Below are positions 29,352 through 39,880 of a stretch of DNA of 64,000 nucleotides, one piece after another. Position numbers and translations under genes: made by a program. This DNA is from Aurantiochytrium sp. KH105 (lineage: Eukaryota; Sar; Bigyra; Thraustochytrida; Thraustochytriidae): positions 496,001-560,000 of the forward strand of contig BGKB01000025.1 in the NCBI GenBank assembly GCA_003116975.1, written 5' to 3'. The stretch's first letter is position 1, and each line of letters starts with the position of its first letter. A model generated the notes under the pieces. It searched no databases. It had not been told where the DNA came from and saw only the letters and a list, made by a program, of their open reading frames with translations.

Positions 29352-30790
29352 CTTGCCGGCAACGTTTCGAGTGTGCAGCTCGCGCGCGCTCTCTCTCTCT
29401 CTCTCTCGTGTGGACTCGCTTGTCGAGTCGCAGCGTCTACTCTCGTGACGGCGAGGCGAGCCTCCGATGTGCGCGCCCGCTCGCTCGCTCGCTCGCTTGC
29501 TTGCTCGCACGCTCGCGCGCACGGTATTTGCAGACTGTCCGGCCGGTGGTTAGGTGCTTGCTTGATTCATCGACATGAAATGACCCAGAGAGAGCGTGAC
29601 GGTTAAGTTGCGCGAAAGCCTGTATCCCTTGGAAAGGTCCGCAAGGTCAAAGGCTACAACAATGGGCACAGGAGTCGTAAGCAAGCGTGAAGGCAATACC
29701 AGACGGAATCCATGCAGGAACGAATGCAAAAGCTTGACAAAGACGGCGGGAGTAGTAAGGATGCCATGTGCGTTCATGTATTGAGTACGGATTCAAGCCG
29801 CAGTCAATCTCGCTCCGACTCGTCTCCGAGGGTTCGATGTAAAGCCTCAGCCGGTCATAGCAAAGGAGAAGAGCAGAGAAGAAAAGAGTAGAGAGAAAAC
29901 ACTTGGGTGGGAACTTTCATGAAGCTTTAATTCACACTATCATCTGGCTCCATTGGCAGGCATAGGTAGTTACCTCTTTCATTTCTTCTTGTCCTCGATC
30001 CGTAGGTAGCTGACAGTAAATTCTTTAATCAGAGCTTGGAGAAGAAGAAGTTGATGATTTGACTGGACGTAAAAGAATTTCCGCTTCGTGGCAAGCACGA
30101 AACGGGAAGGTAGAATGTAGGGCAAGTGTCTCTCGCTGCTACTCGGAGTACTTGCGGATAATTTTGGTTCTGCCTGCATTGATCTGCAACTTGTTGTTGA
30201 GTCCCGACTGCTTGGCTTCAGTGGTATTTAGGTCGGAGACCTAGTTCATCTTTATTAGATGCGTCTGGTGCTATGCTAAAATTATTCTGGCGCGGACTTG
30301 TTGTCGCTTCCCGTTAAACATCTACAGACTTCTTGCAATTCTATCTCTCTCTCGCTCTCTCTCCAAAAAAGCATCCTGGTTGGGAGAAACAAGAGAGACC
30401 GCAGCATTTGCAAAATAAGAAAATTAATGAATCTAAAGAGTGAGGGTTGCCGGACATGAACCACTAGCATGCTAGAATGCACAAGCCCGCTTTCGTTCTA
30501 AACAGCTTTTACATAAATAGTTTTGGAGCTTCTTTCTGTGCGCTTGGAAAAGAGAAACGCTCGTTTGTTCGTGAAGGGAGATGCAGCTCGTAGGCAAAGA
30601 TACCTACGGCAACCTTAAGCTCCTTGAATGTATCGGGAATTCATCTTTCTCCAATAATGATCAAGAGCATGGCACATCCATGCCGGCAAAGAATGCGCAT
30701 GGAACCTTCGTTCCGAACGTGGGACGGACTCGGAGTTACTCGAAGTCAACCAACCCCCCAAAAATAAAATAAAAAAATTTGGTTGGTGAC

Positions 30791-30842
30791 GTGGTCAATT
30801 GATGGCTGGTCGGTGGTGCGTCCGATGGGTTGATTGACCAGC
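30791..30842. repeat. Imperfect hairpin / inverted repeat
   Basis: TGGTCAAT near 30793 pairs with ATTGACCA near 30834, separated by about 33 nt of GGTCGG-rich sequence. Function unknown. Confidence 0.6.
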
Positions 30843-31048
30843 GAGAAACGCAGATGTCACAAGTGTCTCCAGGAATTCCGGACGCTCTTGTTGCCGTGAA
30901 ATCTCGGCGATGGACTCTGAAGTCAAGGTCTCCGCCAGCGAAACACTCGTTCTGACCATTGGTTCTGTCGCCACTGCCACACATTTTCATTTTGGAAATT
31001 CAACATTTTTTTTTGCAGCGTGTAGATGACTTAGGCCGACGTACTCAC

Positions 31049-31249
31049 GATGAAGCACGCGAGAGACTTAGTCAGAGAGAGCGAGAGTCATACGCGCAGC
31101 TGCGGCCTGTTCCTAAAATTTAACCTTTGAAAGGATGGAAAGAAACATGCAGAAGCGCCAATCCTGGTCTCGTTAGGAGATGCGCACTCGGACGTGTTCG
31201 GCCAATGCTGCCTTTTACCCTCTTATCAAGACAAGAAGGAGCACATTGT
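31049..31249 (+). repeat. Dispersed element, copy A (possible structured ncRNA)
   Basis: Matches the reverse complement of 41326-41546. Over 31102-31191 I count about 81 of 90 identical positions without gaps. Conserved self-complementary parts: CCTTTGAAAGG (31123-31133), GCGC...CCT...AGG...GCGC around CCAATCCTGGTCTCG (31155-31185), and CAATG...CATTG (31203-31248) enclosing CCTCTT...AAGAAGG. No long frame crosses it. Not matched to any RNA family I know. Confidence 0.8.
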
Positions 31250-32178
31250 TTGCTACATTGCGAAAGGTTGTACTGGCTGTGATGTGAATCGTTTATCAAG
31301 AAGTATAAAAATTATCGCGTGTTGTGGACCACTCACTCTTGACGTTGTGCGCAATGCATGAGCTGCATCTTCTTTTAGGTCCATCAATCATGGTCGTATT
31401 TGTTATCGTCGAGATAGGTCCTCCCGCCATCCCTTCGTACGTGCGTTCGCGCAAAGGACCACACGCGCGTCGTGTACAATGGCATCGACATCCGCCATTC
31501 ACCACATCACACGCCTACAGCCACGTATATCACCCTCCGACTACGAGAATGCGCAAACTGTCTGAGTTGTGGACCACGGTCGAACTGCACACCGCACGAG
31601 TGGCAGCTGAGAGCCGAAGCAGCCGCATTGCACATGTTCCCGCTGTGACAAGACCGTGCAGGCGTTCCCCCCTCAAACGGACCTCTCCTGTCTCAAGACC
31701 ACTCGTCGATTGCGGTTCGTGGAACCACCTCACAAACTCAGCCGCTAGTGTCAACCAGCTGGAAGCCTCCTCCTAACTATTTTGTGCAGTGACTCTCCTC
31801 ACTTACTCACTGGTCTTGCATGTGAGGAAGCGCCCCACGATCTTTGCAGTTCTTACAAGTAAATTTTGAATTTAGAGGCGTGGAAGCTGAAGAATTCGGT
31901 ATGTAGCTTCGACTGAAAGAAACCATGTGTCCTTTTTCTTTTGAGTCTTAAATTCACAGTGTGGCATGGTTGAGCAAAGTTCCATAAAGAGAACGGCTTG
32001 CGATGCCTCCACTGGGCATTCTCGGTCAGTGCGGTGAGGGGGACAAAAGCATTTATTCCCCTCTCTCATGATATGATAACTTCCCGCAGTGTTGAGTGCA
32101 CTCATAAATGGGGGCAGATGCGGGGGGGAAGTCCCGTAACTACTGCTTTTATATCCGACTTAGGAGACTCTATTTGGA

Positions 32179-32210
32179 CCGTTAATCACGTCCAATTACG
32201 TGTTAACCGT
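32179..32210. promoter_or_regulatory. Long imperfect palindrome, possible protein-binding site
   Basis: CCGTTAATCACGT and ACGTGTTAACCG form two arms around CCAATT. It lies 2 kb upstream of the cyclin start, and no function is assigned. Confidence 0.45.
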
Positions 32211-32879
32211 AGATGCAGTAGTACGCGAACACGCAGTGGCGAAGTCGCAGTGTATCGTGACGCGGACTGGATAAAGCACCACATTCCTCCACAGCTTTCT
32301 CCTCTACGTGCTTCCATGTTTGAGGCTTTCAAATTGCAGTGGCGTGGGGAGGAGAGCACAGCCCGCAGCACACACGGACGGTTCGCAGAGAGTAGAGTCG
32401 CCACGCGCCGATAACGGCCCTTCTCACGCCAGTGGGAGCGCTCAGGTCGCAGTGACGGGTACGCTATTTTGTGAGGGCGTAAGCCTTCAGCGCGCATGGG
32501 TCTCGCTCCACTGGCCGCGCGTCGAGGGCGTCATCCCACAGATGACGTCCGTTCCCCCGGTCTCCACTGGGCGGCGCCTCCGCGCGCGGGCGGAGCCCTT
32601 CTCCGCCGTTATTGTGCACTTGCGAAGGAGACGCGCAAGTGCGTTTATCGGGGCGGCCAATGGGCTTTCGCCGCGTGGCGATGCTCGACTTGCGGCGCGG
32701 CGCGGCAAGTCGGCGCTGCCGGCCCGCAAGTGCGCTATAGCCGCGCGCAAGGGCACCGAGCACGCGAGCAAGCCAGGCAGGCAGCGGCGCCTCCTGTCGG
32801 GAACGGGTCTGCGCGACCCGGGCTCGAACTTGCAGGAATCGAAGCGCGCCTCGGCCGCAGCCGCCGCGCACGCAGCCTG

Positions 32880-33321
32880 CCCTGCAGGCAAGCAAGCAAG
32901 CGAGCAAGCAAGCAAGCAAGCAAGCAAGGCGCGCGCTCGCTCGCGGCGGCGCATCGGCCTGCCGGCGGGCCGTCCGGCCAGCCAGCCAGGGTCGGGAGGG
33001 CGCAGCGTCGGTCGGCTCGGCTCGTGTCGCGTGGCCGCAATCTATGCTCAACTATCTATCTCCTCTATCCGGCCAGCGCAGCCCACCTAACTACGAGGTC
33101 GCAGTTCGTTAGTAGCGGAGCAGGAGAGGAAGGAGGCCCTGGCGCTACCTAACAAGGCAAGGCGGCAGGGAGGGAGGGGAGGAGCAGAGCAGAGCAGAGC
33201 AGAGCAGAGCAGAGCAGAGCAGAGCAGGCGGGGCGAGCAAACCCACGCCACGCCACGCCGCGCGGCCGCGGTGCGGTGCGAGGCGGCGAGGGAGGGAGGG
33301 AGGGAGGGAGGGAGGGAGGAG
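32880..33321. repeat. Cluster of AAGC, GAGCA and GGGA microsatellites
   Basis: An AAGC run lies near 32888-32926, nine perfect GAGCA units at 33182-33226, and about eight GGGA units near 33290-33320. All are upstream of the cyclin gene. Confidence 0.9.
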
Positions 33322-34201
33322 GCGAGGCGCGGCGAGGCGGCGGCGCGAGGCGGGCGCGGGGGCGCGGGGCGGCGGGGCGGCGAGCGGGGACATCCATCCG
33401 TACGTGCGTGTAGTAAATAAATAACCCAGCCCAGACCGGCGGGCGGCCAGGCCGAAGGGCTGCGCGGCCGAGGGCGGCGGCGCCAGCCGCGAGGCGCGAG
33501 GGCGACGCGCAGGAGAGCCCGCGGCGTGGTCGCGCGGCAGGGCGCGGCGCGGGCGACGGGGTCGGCGAGAGCAAAGCCAAGTCGAGCGCGGCAAGTGGCC
33601 TCGTTTTGTTTTTTTAGCTTGACTCGAGCTAAGCACGCAAGAGCGGCAGTTGGTGGGTGGCGGATACGCGCGAGGCCGAGGCCGTGCGGCACCGCAAGGC
33701 CGCCGCAGACAGGAGAAAGGCCGCCCGCGGAGACGCCAGGGCCGCACTGAAGCCAGGCGACGTCTGCTGCATCGCGGGAAACCTCGCCTGCGCCGAGAAG
33801 CGAGGTCCTGCCACGTCGGTCGTGACGGACGGCCCGTGCGCTGCACTGTCGGCTCTGCACGTCAGTGCCGGCGCAGCTAGCTTCTTGCCAAGCCCAGAGA
33901 CAATTGGCACAAGTGCAGGCGCACGTACCCGTCCACGTTTCTCTTTCCGAGCCTGACTGCTCGCTGACGTGGATCGTTCGAGAAGCACGCCGCGAAAGGG
34001 CGCACCACACAATTCTTTTTGCGCGGGACAAAAAGATTGATTTTCTCACGATCTCCAAAAGGTCGTGAGCCCGTCTCCTTTTTACACGGCTCGTTGCCGC
34101 CAGACTTGCAAGCAGGAAAAGAAACCTCTGGTGTAGCACTCTCACGGTCCGGAACGACGACGCCCGAAGCAGTTCGTTCGCGCAGGCGCGGCTGCCTGGC
34201 C

Positions 34202-37200
34202 ATGAGCGGTTCTGTGGCGCGGCAAGGATCGCACAGGACACGCGGCGAAAGCAAAAAGGAACGCGAAGCCGCTGCAGCTGCTGGTGGCGCGACCGACGTC
34301 GCCCCCGCACCTGGAGCGTCATCGACCTCTTCGTCAACTGCCGCCCGATCTGTTTCCTCAAGCGTGGCTTCCAAACCGCAGCGCACCGGTGCAGTGTCAA
34401 GATCATCTTCTTCAAAGCGCTCGCGCACGCGCAACCGCACGGATTCTAACGGCCCAACGGCAGGTGTCGGAAGTCAATCCAGCGCAGGTTGTGTGCCCCC
34501 CCATTTGCAGAGGAGCGAAACTGCGCGCAGCACAATGGCTCCGCCGCGCTCGCATCACAGCAGTCGGGTCCAACAGCGTGGCTCGGGAGGAAACGATGAT
34601 GGCGTCTGGAGTGATTTTGGTGAACAGACGATGCATGGAAGCAAGCGGCCGCTTCGAGCGTCGACTCGCGCTTCAGCTAGCGCAGGGCTTATGAGGTCAG
34701 GCGAGGCACCACGTGGCGTCGGCGCGATCTCCTCTTCTTCGTCCTCGTCCTCGTCGTCCTCGTCCTTCTCCTCACAACAGCAGCAGCAGCAGAAGCAGCA
34801 GCAGAAGCAGCAGCAGGAAGCGGCCGAAGCTGCAGCAGCCGCCGCTGCGGCTGCTGAACTTGGCATTAATCTACTCTCACGAGAGGCTCTCCCGCATGAG
34901 GACGACCCGGACATGTCACGCGACTCGGTTCTCTCTGAAGTCGCGGACCTCGTCTCGTCTCCCGAGAACCCCGACGCTTCGAACTTTTCGTGGATGAGCC
35001 AGAACACGAACCAACTTTTGGAAAAGCTCTACGCCAAGGGCCCAGAAGCTCATGTGAAGATTATCGCCATTGCCAAGTTGCTCGAAAGCAAGCAAGTCGA
35101 AGCCTTACCACCGCATGCCGTGATTGCCTTTGTTGACGCCGCATCCAAGATCCAGGCGGAGAATGAAGCGCAGAACGAAGCTGGTGCTGAGCACAGACGC
35201 GGGCCCGCCGCCGCTGCTGCTGACCCCGCAGCCACCGCTGCTGGCGCGTCGCACCAGCGGGGATCAAGGAGTGATAGGGCTGCAAAGCGCAAGGAACGGC
35301 CCGCTTCGAACCCTGATGCATCGACTCTTTCGGCGCAAGCAGGGGAGACCAAGCGCAAGCGCGGCAAGGTCCAAGTGGCAACCCACAACCTCTTAGGCGT
35401 GCACCACATGGCGAGTGAGACTATTCACGAATTGGGCGAGGGTGTACTGATCACAATGCGTCGTCGTGAACAGCACAACCGCGCGGACGTCGCCTACCTT
35501 GAGCAGCAACAAAACCTGACAAGGGCCATGCGCGCTACGCTCTTTGATTGGATGTTCGAAGTGGGCCAAGAATTCGTCTTGAACCGCGAGACCTTGCACA
35601 CAGCACTCACCTTTGTGGACCGTTTTCTTTCTCGGGAACAAAATGTGCCGCGGCGAAAGCTTCAGCTCGTGGGCGTCACGGCGCTTTGGCTCGCAGCCAA
35701 GAGCAAAGAAGTTTACCCGCCCCGCGCCCGCGAGTTCGCTTACACGACGGATCGCGCCTACGATGTTCCTGACATGGTCAAGTGCGAGACGGATATGCTC
35801 ACCAAACTCGACTGGGTGCTCGATCCGATCACGCCGTATGCCTGGGTCGATTGGTACTTGCACGAGCTGTTTCCCATCGATGGCGACATGGATCAACATA
35901 CGAGCTCGACGCTGAGCTCTGGCTCGAGCTCAAGCGCGAGATCGTTTTCCTACACGGGTGCCTCTTCCACCTCGACTTCATCTTCAGACGTGCGGGGCTT
36001 GGCGCCGGGCATCAGCGGAGTGGGCCTTAACACGCGCGCGCGCAACGGCTTGGAACCGTTTCGCGCAGGCGCGGAGGCCCTGCTGAGCCCGCGCTCGGAA
36101 TGCGGCATTGTCGCGTCCTCAAATCAAGCGCGGGAGGCGCGGAACCGGTCGTGGACGGCTGAGACGGCCGCCCCGATATTGGTGTTCTCGCGCATCATGG
36201 AGGTTCTTGACACGGCGCTGCTGGATGTGAATTCGCTGCACTTTTTGCCATCGGCCTTGGCGGCCACGGCAGTCTCGCACGTTTTGCACGATTTGAACAT
36301 TGCGGACATGGCGCAGATTGAACGCGTCACGCGCTACTCGGAAGGAGAGCTCGTCTTGTGCCGAGAGTGGATGTCCTTTGCGTTTGAACTGCAGCCCAAT
36401 GAGCACGAGCACCACCCCAAGCTCCGTCACATTCGCGTCTTTTACGAAGAGCGCGACCTTCACTGTATTCAACGCCACAACAAGAAGGCTTTGGATGTGT
36501 ACAGGGCTCAGGCGCCCAAGCACGACATTATGTCTCACGTATCAGCCCCTGTTTCGAGCGCGCAGTGGGCCCGCCACGCCTCCATGGCTACCTCGCCCTC
36601 TAACAATCCTCTCGATGCTGTGGAGAACAGCCTTGACAACGTCGATGTCGCTGCAACATTTGCGAACGACCGTACGAACATGTCGTTCGTGCCGCCGACG
36701 CCTCAACAGGATTTGGAACACCACCGGAACCGCATGCTCCAGGAGCATCAGGACGCCGAAGACCGCGCGCGGGTTTCTCAGCACCAGCGCCACTATCAGC
36801 ACCAGTTCCAGCATCAACATCAGCATCAATATCAGCAACCTGTGGGGGCTCGAGCATCAGCTTCTGCGCCGCGGCCCCGCACTCGCGGTCGCTTCGCGTC
36901 GAGGGAGACAGCTTCGTATGAGGTTGTCGAGTCGTCCTTTGCCTCACTCGATTATTCGACCATGTCTGCGTCTTCGGCAATGTCTTCCTCCTCTTCCACC
37001 TTTGATTTGGATGCGACACGCGAGAGCACCCCGCCCACGCTCCTCTCCGCCGTGGAGGAGGGCTCGAATGAGTTTGATGAGGAGAGCTGCGCCAGTGTCG
37101 CAGATCGTCAGGCCCAGCACGCCCCTCTCACCAGGGCAGCCGCGGCCCGCGATGGCACCGGCGCTGCCTCGCGGCGCAACGGTTCCAAAGCTGACGAGGA

Positions 37201-37345
37201 TGGGCATGCAGAGATGGACCACAATGGCAAAGGAGCGAATGATGATACGCTCGACAGCAATGGCGATGGTGATAACGATGGCAGCGAAGACGAAGATGCC
37301 GGCGAAGACCTTGTCATTGATCTCGATGCCAACGAAACCTTGTGA
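34202..37345 (+). CDS. E-type-like cyclin with long low-complexity extensions
   Basis: Regulatory subunit of a cyclin-dependent kinase. The 1047-residue product has the first cyclin fold from residue 443: MRATLFDWMFEVGQEF, NRETLHTALTFVDRFLS, LQLVGVTALWLAAKSKEVYPP. This reads closest to cyclin E (LQLIG, AAK-EE-YPP, FAYVTDGA-like FAYTTDRAY). The second cyclin fold (about 655-735: VLDTALLDVNSLHFLPSALAA) is separated from the first by a Ser/Thr-rich insert of about 85 residues. The first 440 residues carry Ser, Gln/Lys and Ala homopolymers; the C-terminus has a His/Gln repeat (about 865-880) and acidic stretches. Start: the first ATG is at 34202; the frame upstream opens on TTG at 34019. Cyclin class is inferred from motifs, not phylogeny. 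Confidence 0.87.
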   Translation: MSGSVARQGSHRTRGESKKEREAAAAAGGATDVAPAPGASSTSSSTAARSVSSSVASKPQRTGAVSRSSSSKRSRTRNRTDSNGPTAGVGSQSSAGCVPPHLQRSETARSTMAPPRSHHSSRVQQRGSGGNDDGVWSDFGEQTMHGSKRPLRASTRASASAGLMRSGEAPRGVGAISSSSSSSSSSSSFSSQQQQQQKQQQKQQQEAAEAAAAAAAAAELGINLLSREALPHEDDPDMSRDSVLSEVADLVSSPENPDASNFSWMSQNTNQLLEKLYAKGPEAHVKIIAIAKLLESKQVEALPPHAVIAFVDAASKIQAENEAQNEAGAEHRRGPAAAAADPAATAAGASHQRGSRSDRAAKRKERPASNPDASTLSAQAGETKRKRGKVQVATHNLLGVHHMASETIHELGEGVLITMRRREQHNRADVAYLEQQQNLTRAMRATLFDWMFEVGQEFVLNRETLHTALTFVDRFLSREQNVPRRKLQLVGVTALWLAAKSKEVYPPRAREFAYTTDRAYDVPDMVKCETDMLTKLDWVLDPITPYAWVDWYLHELFPIDGDMDQHTSSTLSSGSSSSARSFSYTGASSTSTSSSDVRGLAPGISGVGLNTRARNGLEPFRAGAEALLSPRSECGIVASSNQAREARNRSWTAETAAPILVFSRIMEVLDTALLDVNSLHFLPSALAATAVSHVLHDLNIADMAQIERVTRYSEGELVLCREWMSFAFELQPNEHEHHPKLRHIRVFYEERDLHCIQRHNKKALDVYRAQAPKHDIMSHVSAPVSSAQWARHASMATSPSNNPLDAVENSLDNVDVAATFANDRTNMSFVPPTPQQDLEHHRNRMLQEHQDAEDRARVSQHQRHYQHQFQHQHQHQYQQPVGARASASAPRPRTRGRFASRETASYEVVESSFASLDYSTMSASSAMSSSSSTFDLDATRESTPPTLLSAVEEGSNEFDEESCASVADRQAQHAPLTRAAAARDGTGAASRRNGSKADEDGHAEMDHNGKGANDDTLDSNGDGDNDGSEDEDAGEDLVIDLDANETL

Positions 37346-37886
37346 GGATTCCAGCGGCAAGCAGGCGCGTTCTGTGGGCGCTATTTCCACAGTTAGCCGG
37401 ACCGAACAATTGTCTAAACGACAAACAATCCGGCTGCACCTTTAATCACAGAAGGGCTTTCTTCTCTTTTCTTCAAGCTCTTCCACATGGAGGCGCTGGC
37501 GTGAACGACGAGCGGTGGAGCGGCAGATGCAAAGATCGCCGTGTGTCTCAGCACATGAGCGTATGTCGAGGATGTTTCCTCTATTATCTTTTATTCTTCC
37601 TCTTTTCGAGGCTGGGTTGTCGTGTTGCTTTTGAGCGGAGTTTGCGCAGATTTGTTTCTGCTGCGTCTCACCTTTTAGAGCTCGGCAGACTGACAATTCC
37701 ACCCTTGATCGAGGTGTCTGACTGGACATTTGCCTGCATTTTCGCACGACAATCGTGTGTGTGCCCTTCCCCCCCTCTATTTCCTTTCGTCCAAGCCTTG
37801 ACTTTTGTTGAAAGAAGAGTAACACCAAAATATGCAACGATTGAATGATTCCAACTTGTCAATAGGCTACATACTTTTTTTGTTTG
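37346..37886. other. Intergenic between convergent cyclin and PRCC genes
   Basis: AT- and T-rich 3' flanks; no gene or RNA recognised. Confidence 0.6.
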
Positions 37887-38840
37887 TTAAAATCCATACT
37901 TTTTACCGGCCGAGGCACGCGCTTTTTTCTCCTGCGACCACATCTTTTCCAGATCGCCCTCGTTCTGCTGCGCGTTGAGCGCAATTGAAACAAGCTGGTG
38001 TTTGCGTTTCATCGTCATGTTCACATTGCGTTTATCGATGGATGCCCCAGCGACGGCGGTGGCATGGACCGGGTCGAGAGCCCTCTCGCCCTCGCGTTCT
38101 TCTTTGAGCGACTTGGCGTGAGCCTTGACGCCAGCTTCGCTGACCTCTGTAAAGGGCACTGCGACACCAGCAAGGTCTGCGCCTGATTCGAGTAACTTGC
38201 GAATCTTCCTGTCGGAATGACGTGCATTCGTAAAGCCCCCGTTAGCATCATCATCATCATCAGCAACTCCGTCATTCACAATCGTGGCGTCTTGCGAGTA
38301 TCCTCCATCAACGCTGTAGCCTGGCATATCTTGTGGCCCAGACGCAACGCCAACTTCGACATCTCCGAGATCGTCATCGACGGCGTCGTCCCATAGAGAA
38401 GAAAGTTGACCAAGCGTTGCCGATTTATGCCTTGACCCGCCGTCGTCAGCTTTCCCTTCGCTGAGTGCGTCGTCTTCGCTATCGCTGTTGAGGTCGACGG
38501 GCGCCTCGATGAGGGGCAGACCCCCGGGAGGTGGTTGTGTAGTCTTCTTCTTCTTCTTCTTTCTCTTGTTCTTTCCCTTCTGTTGCTCCTTCTTTGTCGT
38601 GCTCGTTTCCTCTTTCGCCGTCTCTGTCTCGGCGGCGGTTGTTGCGCCTGATATTTCAGGTTTCAAAGAAGCATTCGCGCCATCACGGATATCTTTGCTG
38701 CTGGTGCCAGTGCTGCTGCTGGTGCTAGAGCTGCTTGGCTTGCTAGCTTCTTGCGGTGCGGCGACGTGCGCGAGGTTCTTCTTCTCCTCTTCGTCGTCCT
38801 CGTCCTCGGAGGACGAGGCGTACGCGACCACGCCCGCCAT
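37887..38840 (-). CDS. PRCC: PRCC-family nuclear protein
   Basis: 317-residue, mostly disordered protein. The diagnostic part is the C-terminus: KRKHQLVSIALNAQQ, then W-S-QEKKARASAGKKYGF, which follows the PRCC C-terminal signature (RKHQITYL, then a W-S segment ending in AKYGF). Human PRCC is a nuclear, splicing-associated protein. The N-terminus starts MAGVVAYASSSEDEDDEEE, the acidic YxSSSEDE opening also typical of the family. A basic KGKNKRKKKKKK tract (about 95-110) could act as nuclear localisation signal. Start: ATG at 38840; a GTG at 38861 is the only upstream codon. Role in splicing is inferred from family. Confidence 0.85.
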   Translation of the reverse strand: MAGVVAYASSSEDEDDEEEKKNLAHVAAPQEASKPSSSSTSSSTGTSSKDIRDGANASLKPEISGATTAAETETAKEETSTTKKEQQKGKNKRKKKKKKTTQPPPGGLPLIEAPVDLNSDSEDDALSEGKADDGGSRHKSATLGQLSSLWDDAVDDDLGDVEVGVASGPQDMPGYSVDGGYSQDATIVNDGVADDDDDANGGFTNARHSDRKIRKLLESGADLAGVAVPFTEVSEAGVKAHAKSLKEEREGERALDPVHATAVAGASIDKRNVNMTMKRKHQLVSIALNAQQNEGDLEKMWSQEKKARASAGKKYGF

Positions 38841-39880
38841 GCCCCGGTGTCCGTGCTGCACGGACCGCCTCCGCTAATCAGAGGGCGCCGCCGCGACGCT
38901 TCGCCTGTCGCGACCTTGCAGCGGCCGCCCTCGCCCTCCTCCGCTGCGCGCGCCCGCGTCTGCGTCGCCTCGGCCAGCCAGCGAGCGGCCTTGCTTGCGT
39001 GCTTGGCAAGGTGTTGTGTTGTGTTGTGTTGTGTTGTCTTGTGTTGTGCTGTGTTGTGTTGGTGGGTTGTTTTGTTTTGTCTTGTATTGTATTGTCTTGT
39101 ATTGTATTGTCTTGTCTTGTCTTGTCTTGTCTTGTCTTGTCTTGTCTTGTCTTGTCTTGTCTTGTCTTGTCTTGTCTTGTCTTGTCTTGTCTTGTCTTGT
39201 CTTGTCTTGTCTTGTCTTGTCTTGTCTTGTCTTGTCTTGTCTTGTCTTGTCTTGTCTTGTCTTGTCTTGTCTTGTCTTGTCTTGTCTTGTCTTGTCTTGT
39301 CTTGTCTTGTCTTGTCTTGTCTTGTCTTGTCTTGTCTTGCCTAGTCCTGAGTTGTCTCGTCTACTCTTGCAACGAGACCAAGATGATCGTCGACGCCGTG
39401 AAAGAAGAAGCACAAGAAGACGACAAAGAGGAGCAGCAGCTGGGCGCGCAGCCTCTCGAAGTTCGTCGCGGCCCGCCGAAGTCGCCGAAGTCGGGCCTCT
39501 TCGGCGTCTCTCACCTCTGCAACGACTCGGAGACAGACGAGCGGAGACACCCCTGAGGGGCCTTGGGGTGACAGACACTCGCTGAGCGAGTCCCGCGGCC
39601 GCCGACTCTTCGCGCTGACCCCGCCAGGGCGGCCGCCTGAGCTTGGCTGGGCTGGGCTCGGCTCGGCTCGGCTCGAGCGCAGGCGCAGGCGCAGGCAGAA
39701 CAGAGCCGGGCGCGGCCCTCGGCTTTGCCCCCGCGTCGGCCTCGCGGGCGGAGGCGTCGTCGCGGCCTGCGTGGGCGAGAAGAGACGAGAAGAGAAGAGG
39801 ATCTATCTACTAAGAAAGACCTCGGCCGATCGATCGGCCTCTGCCAGGGCTCGACCGAGGGCTCGACGCGCTTGGAGAGG
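38841..39880. other. Divergent promoter region dominated by pentanucleotide repeats
   Basis: Between PRCC (-) and the membrane-hairpin gene (+). Besides the CTTGT array it has GGCTG/GGCTC pentamers near 39643-39674 and GCGCAG hexamers near 39678-39694. Long frames across it are produced by the repeat itself. Confidence 0.8.
39009..39340. repeat. Large (CTTGT)n minisatellite with graded variant units
   Basis: 39111-39335 is exactly 45 perfect CTTGT units. The left flank (39009-39110) is made of variants GTGTT, TTTGT and ATTGT mixed with CTTGT, as expected for an array that mutates at one edge. CTTGT has no stop in any of six frames (L-V-L-S-C or T-R-Q-D-K), which creates spurious long frames on both strands. 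Confidence 0.97.

Larger units (their letters stand above)
29352..34201. other. Gene-poor 4.85 kb stretch between POLA2 and the cyclin gene
   Basis: This is the longest stretch without a recognised gene. Its left part (about 29,800-32,200) is clearly AT-richer than the rest of the window; its right part (32,400-34,000) is very GC-rich and filled with AAGC, GAGCA and GGGA microsatellites. It holds one copy of the inverted dispersed element (31049-31249). Small open frames exist (a 63-codon ATG frame at 30581-30772 plus; a 66-codon frame at 29979-30179 minus), but none shows a recognisable domain. Confidence 0.7.

Noticed and set aside
30581..30772. 63-codon ATG frame in the gene-poor stretch
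   Set aside because: No recognisable motif, and it ends in an A-rich tract; a frame this short is expected by chance.
31203..31225. GCCTTTTAC in copy A resembles U5 snRNA loop 1
   Set aside because: Copy B reads ACCTTTTGC at the same place, and no U5-type flanking stem or Sm site (A-U-rich) is found.
34019..34201. Upstream extension of the cyclin frame
   Set aside because: Opens on TTG; the first ATG is 34202. The same logic was used for the PDE, ankyrin-WW, PRCC, membrane-hairpin, uL29m, MoxR-like and TsaE genes.
32308..34440. Several 130-440 codon frames on both strands in the GC-rich region before the cyclin
   Set aside because: High GC content and Arg/Ala/Pro/Cys-rich repeats from microsatellites; many open only on TTG or GTG; no domain.
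38756..39585. Long frames on both strands through 38756-39585 (L-V-L-S-C and T-R-Q-D-K repeats)
   Set aside because: Produced by the CTTGT array, which has no stop in any frame; there is no unique protein sequence of substance.
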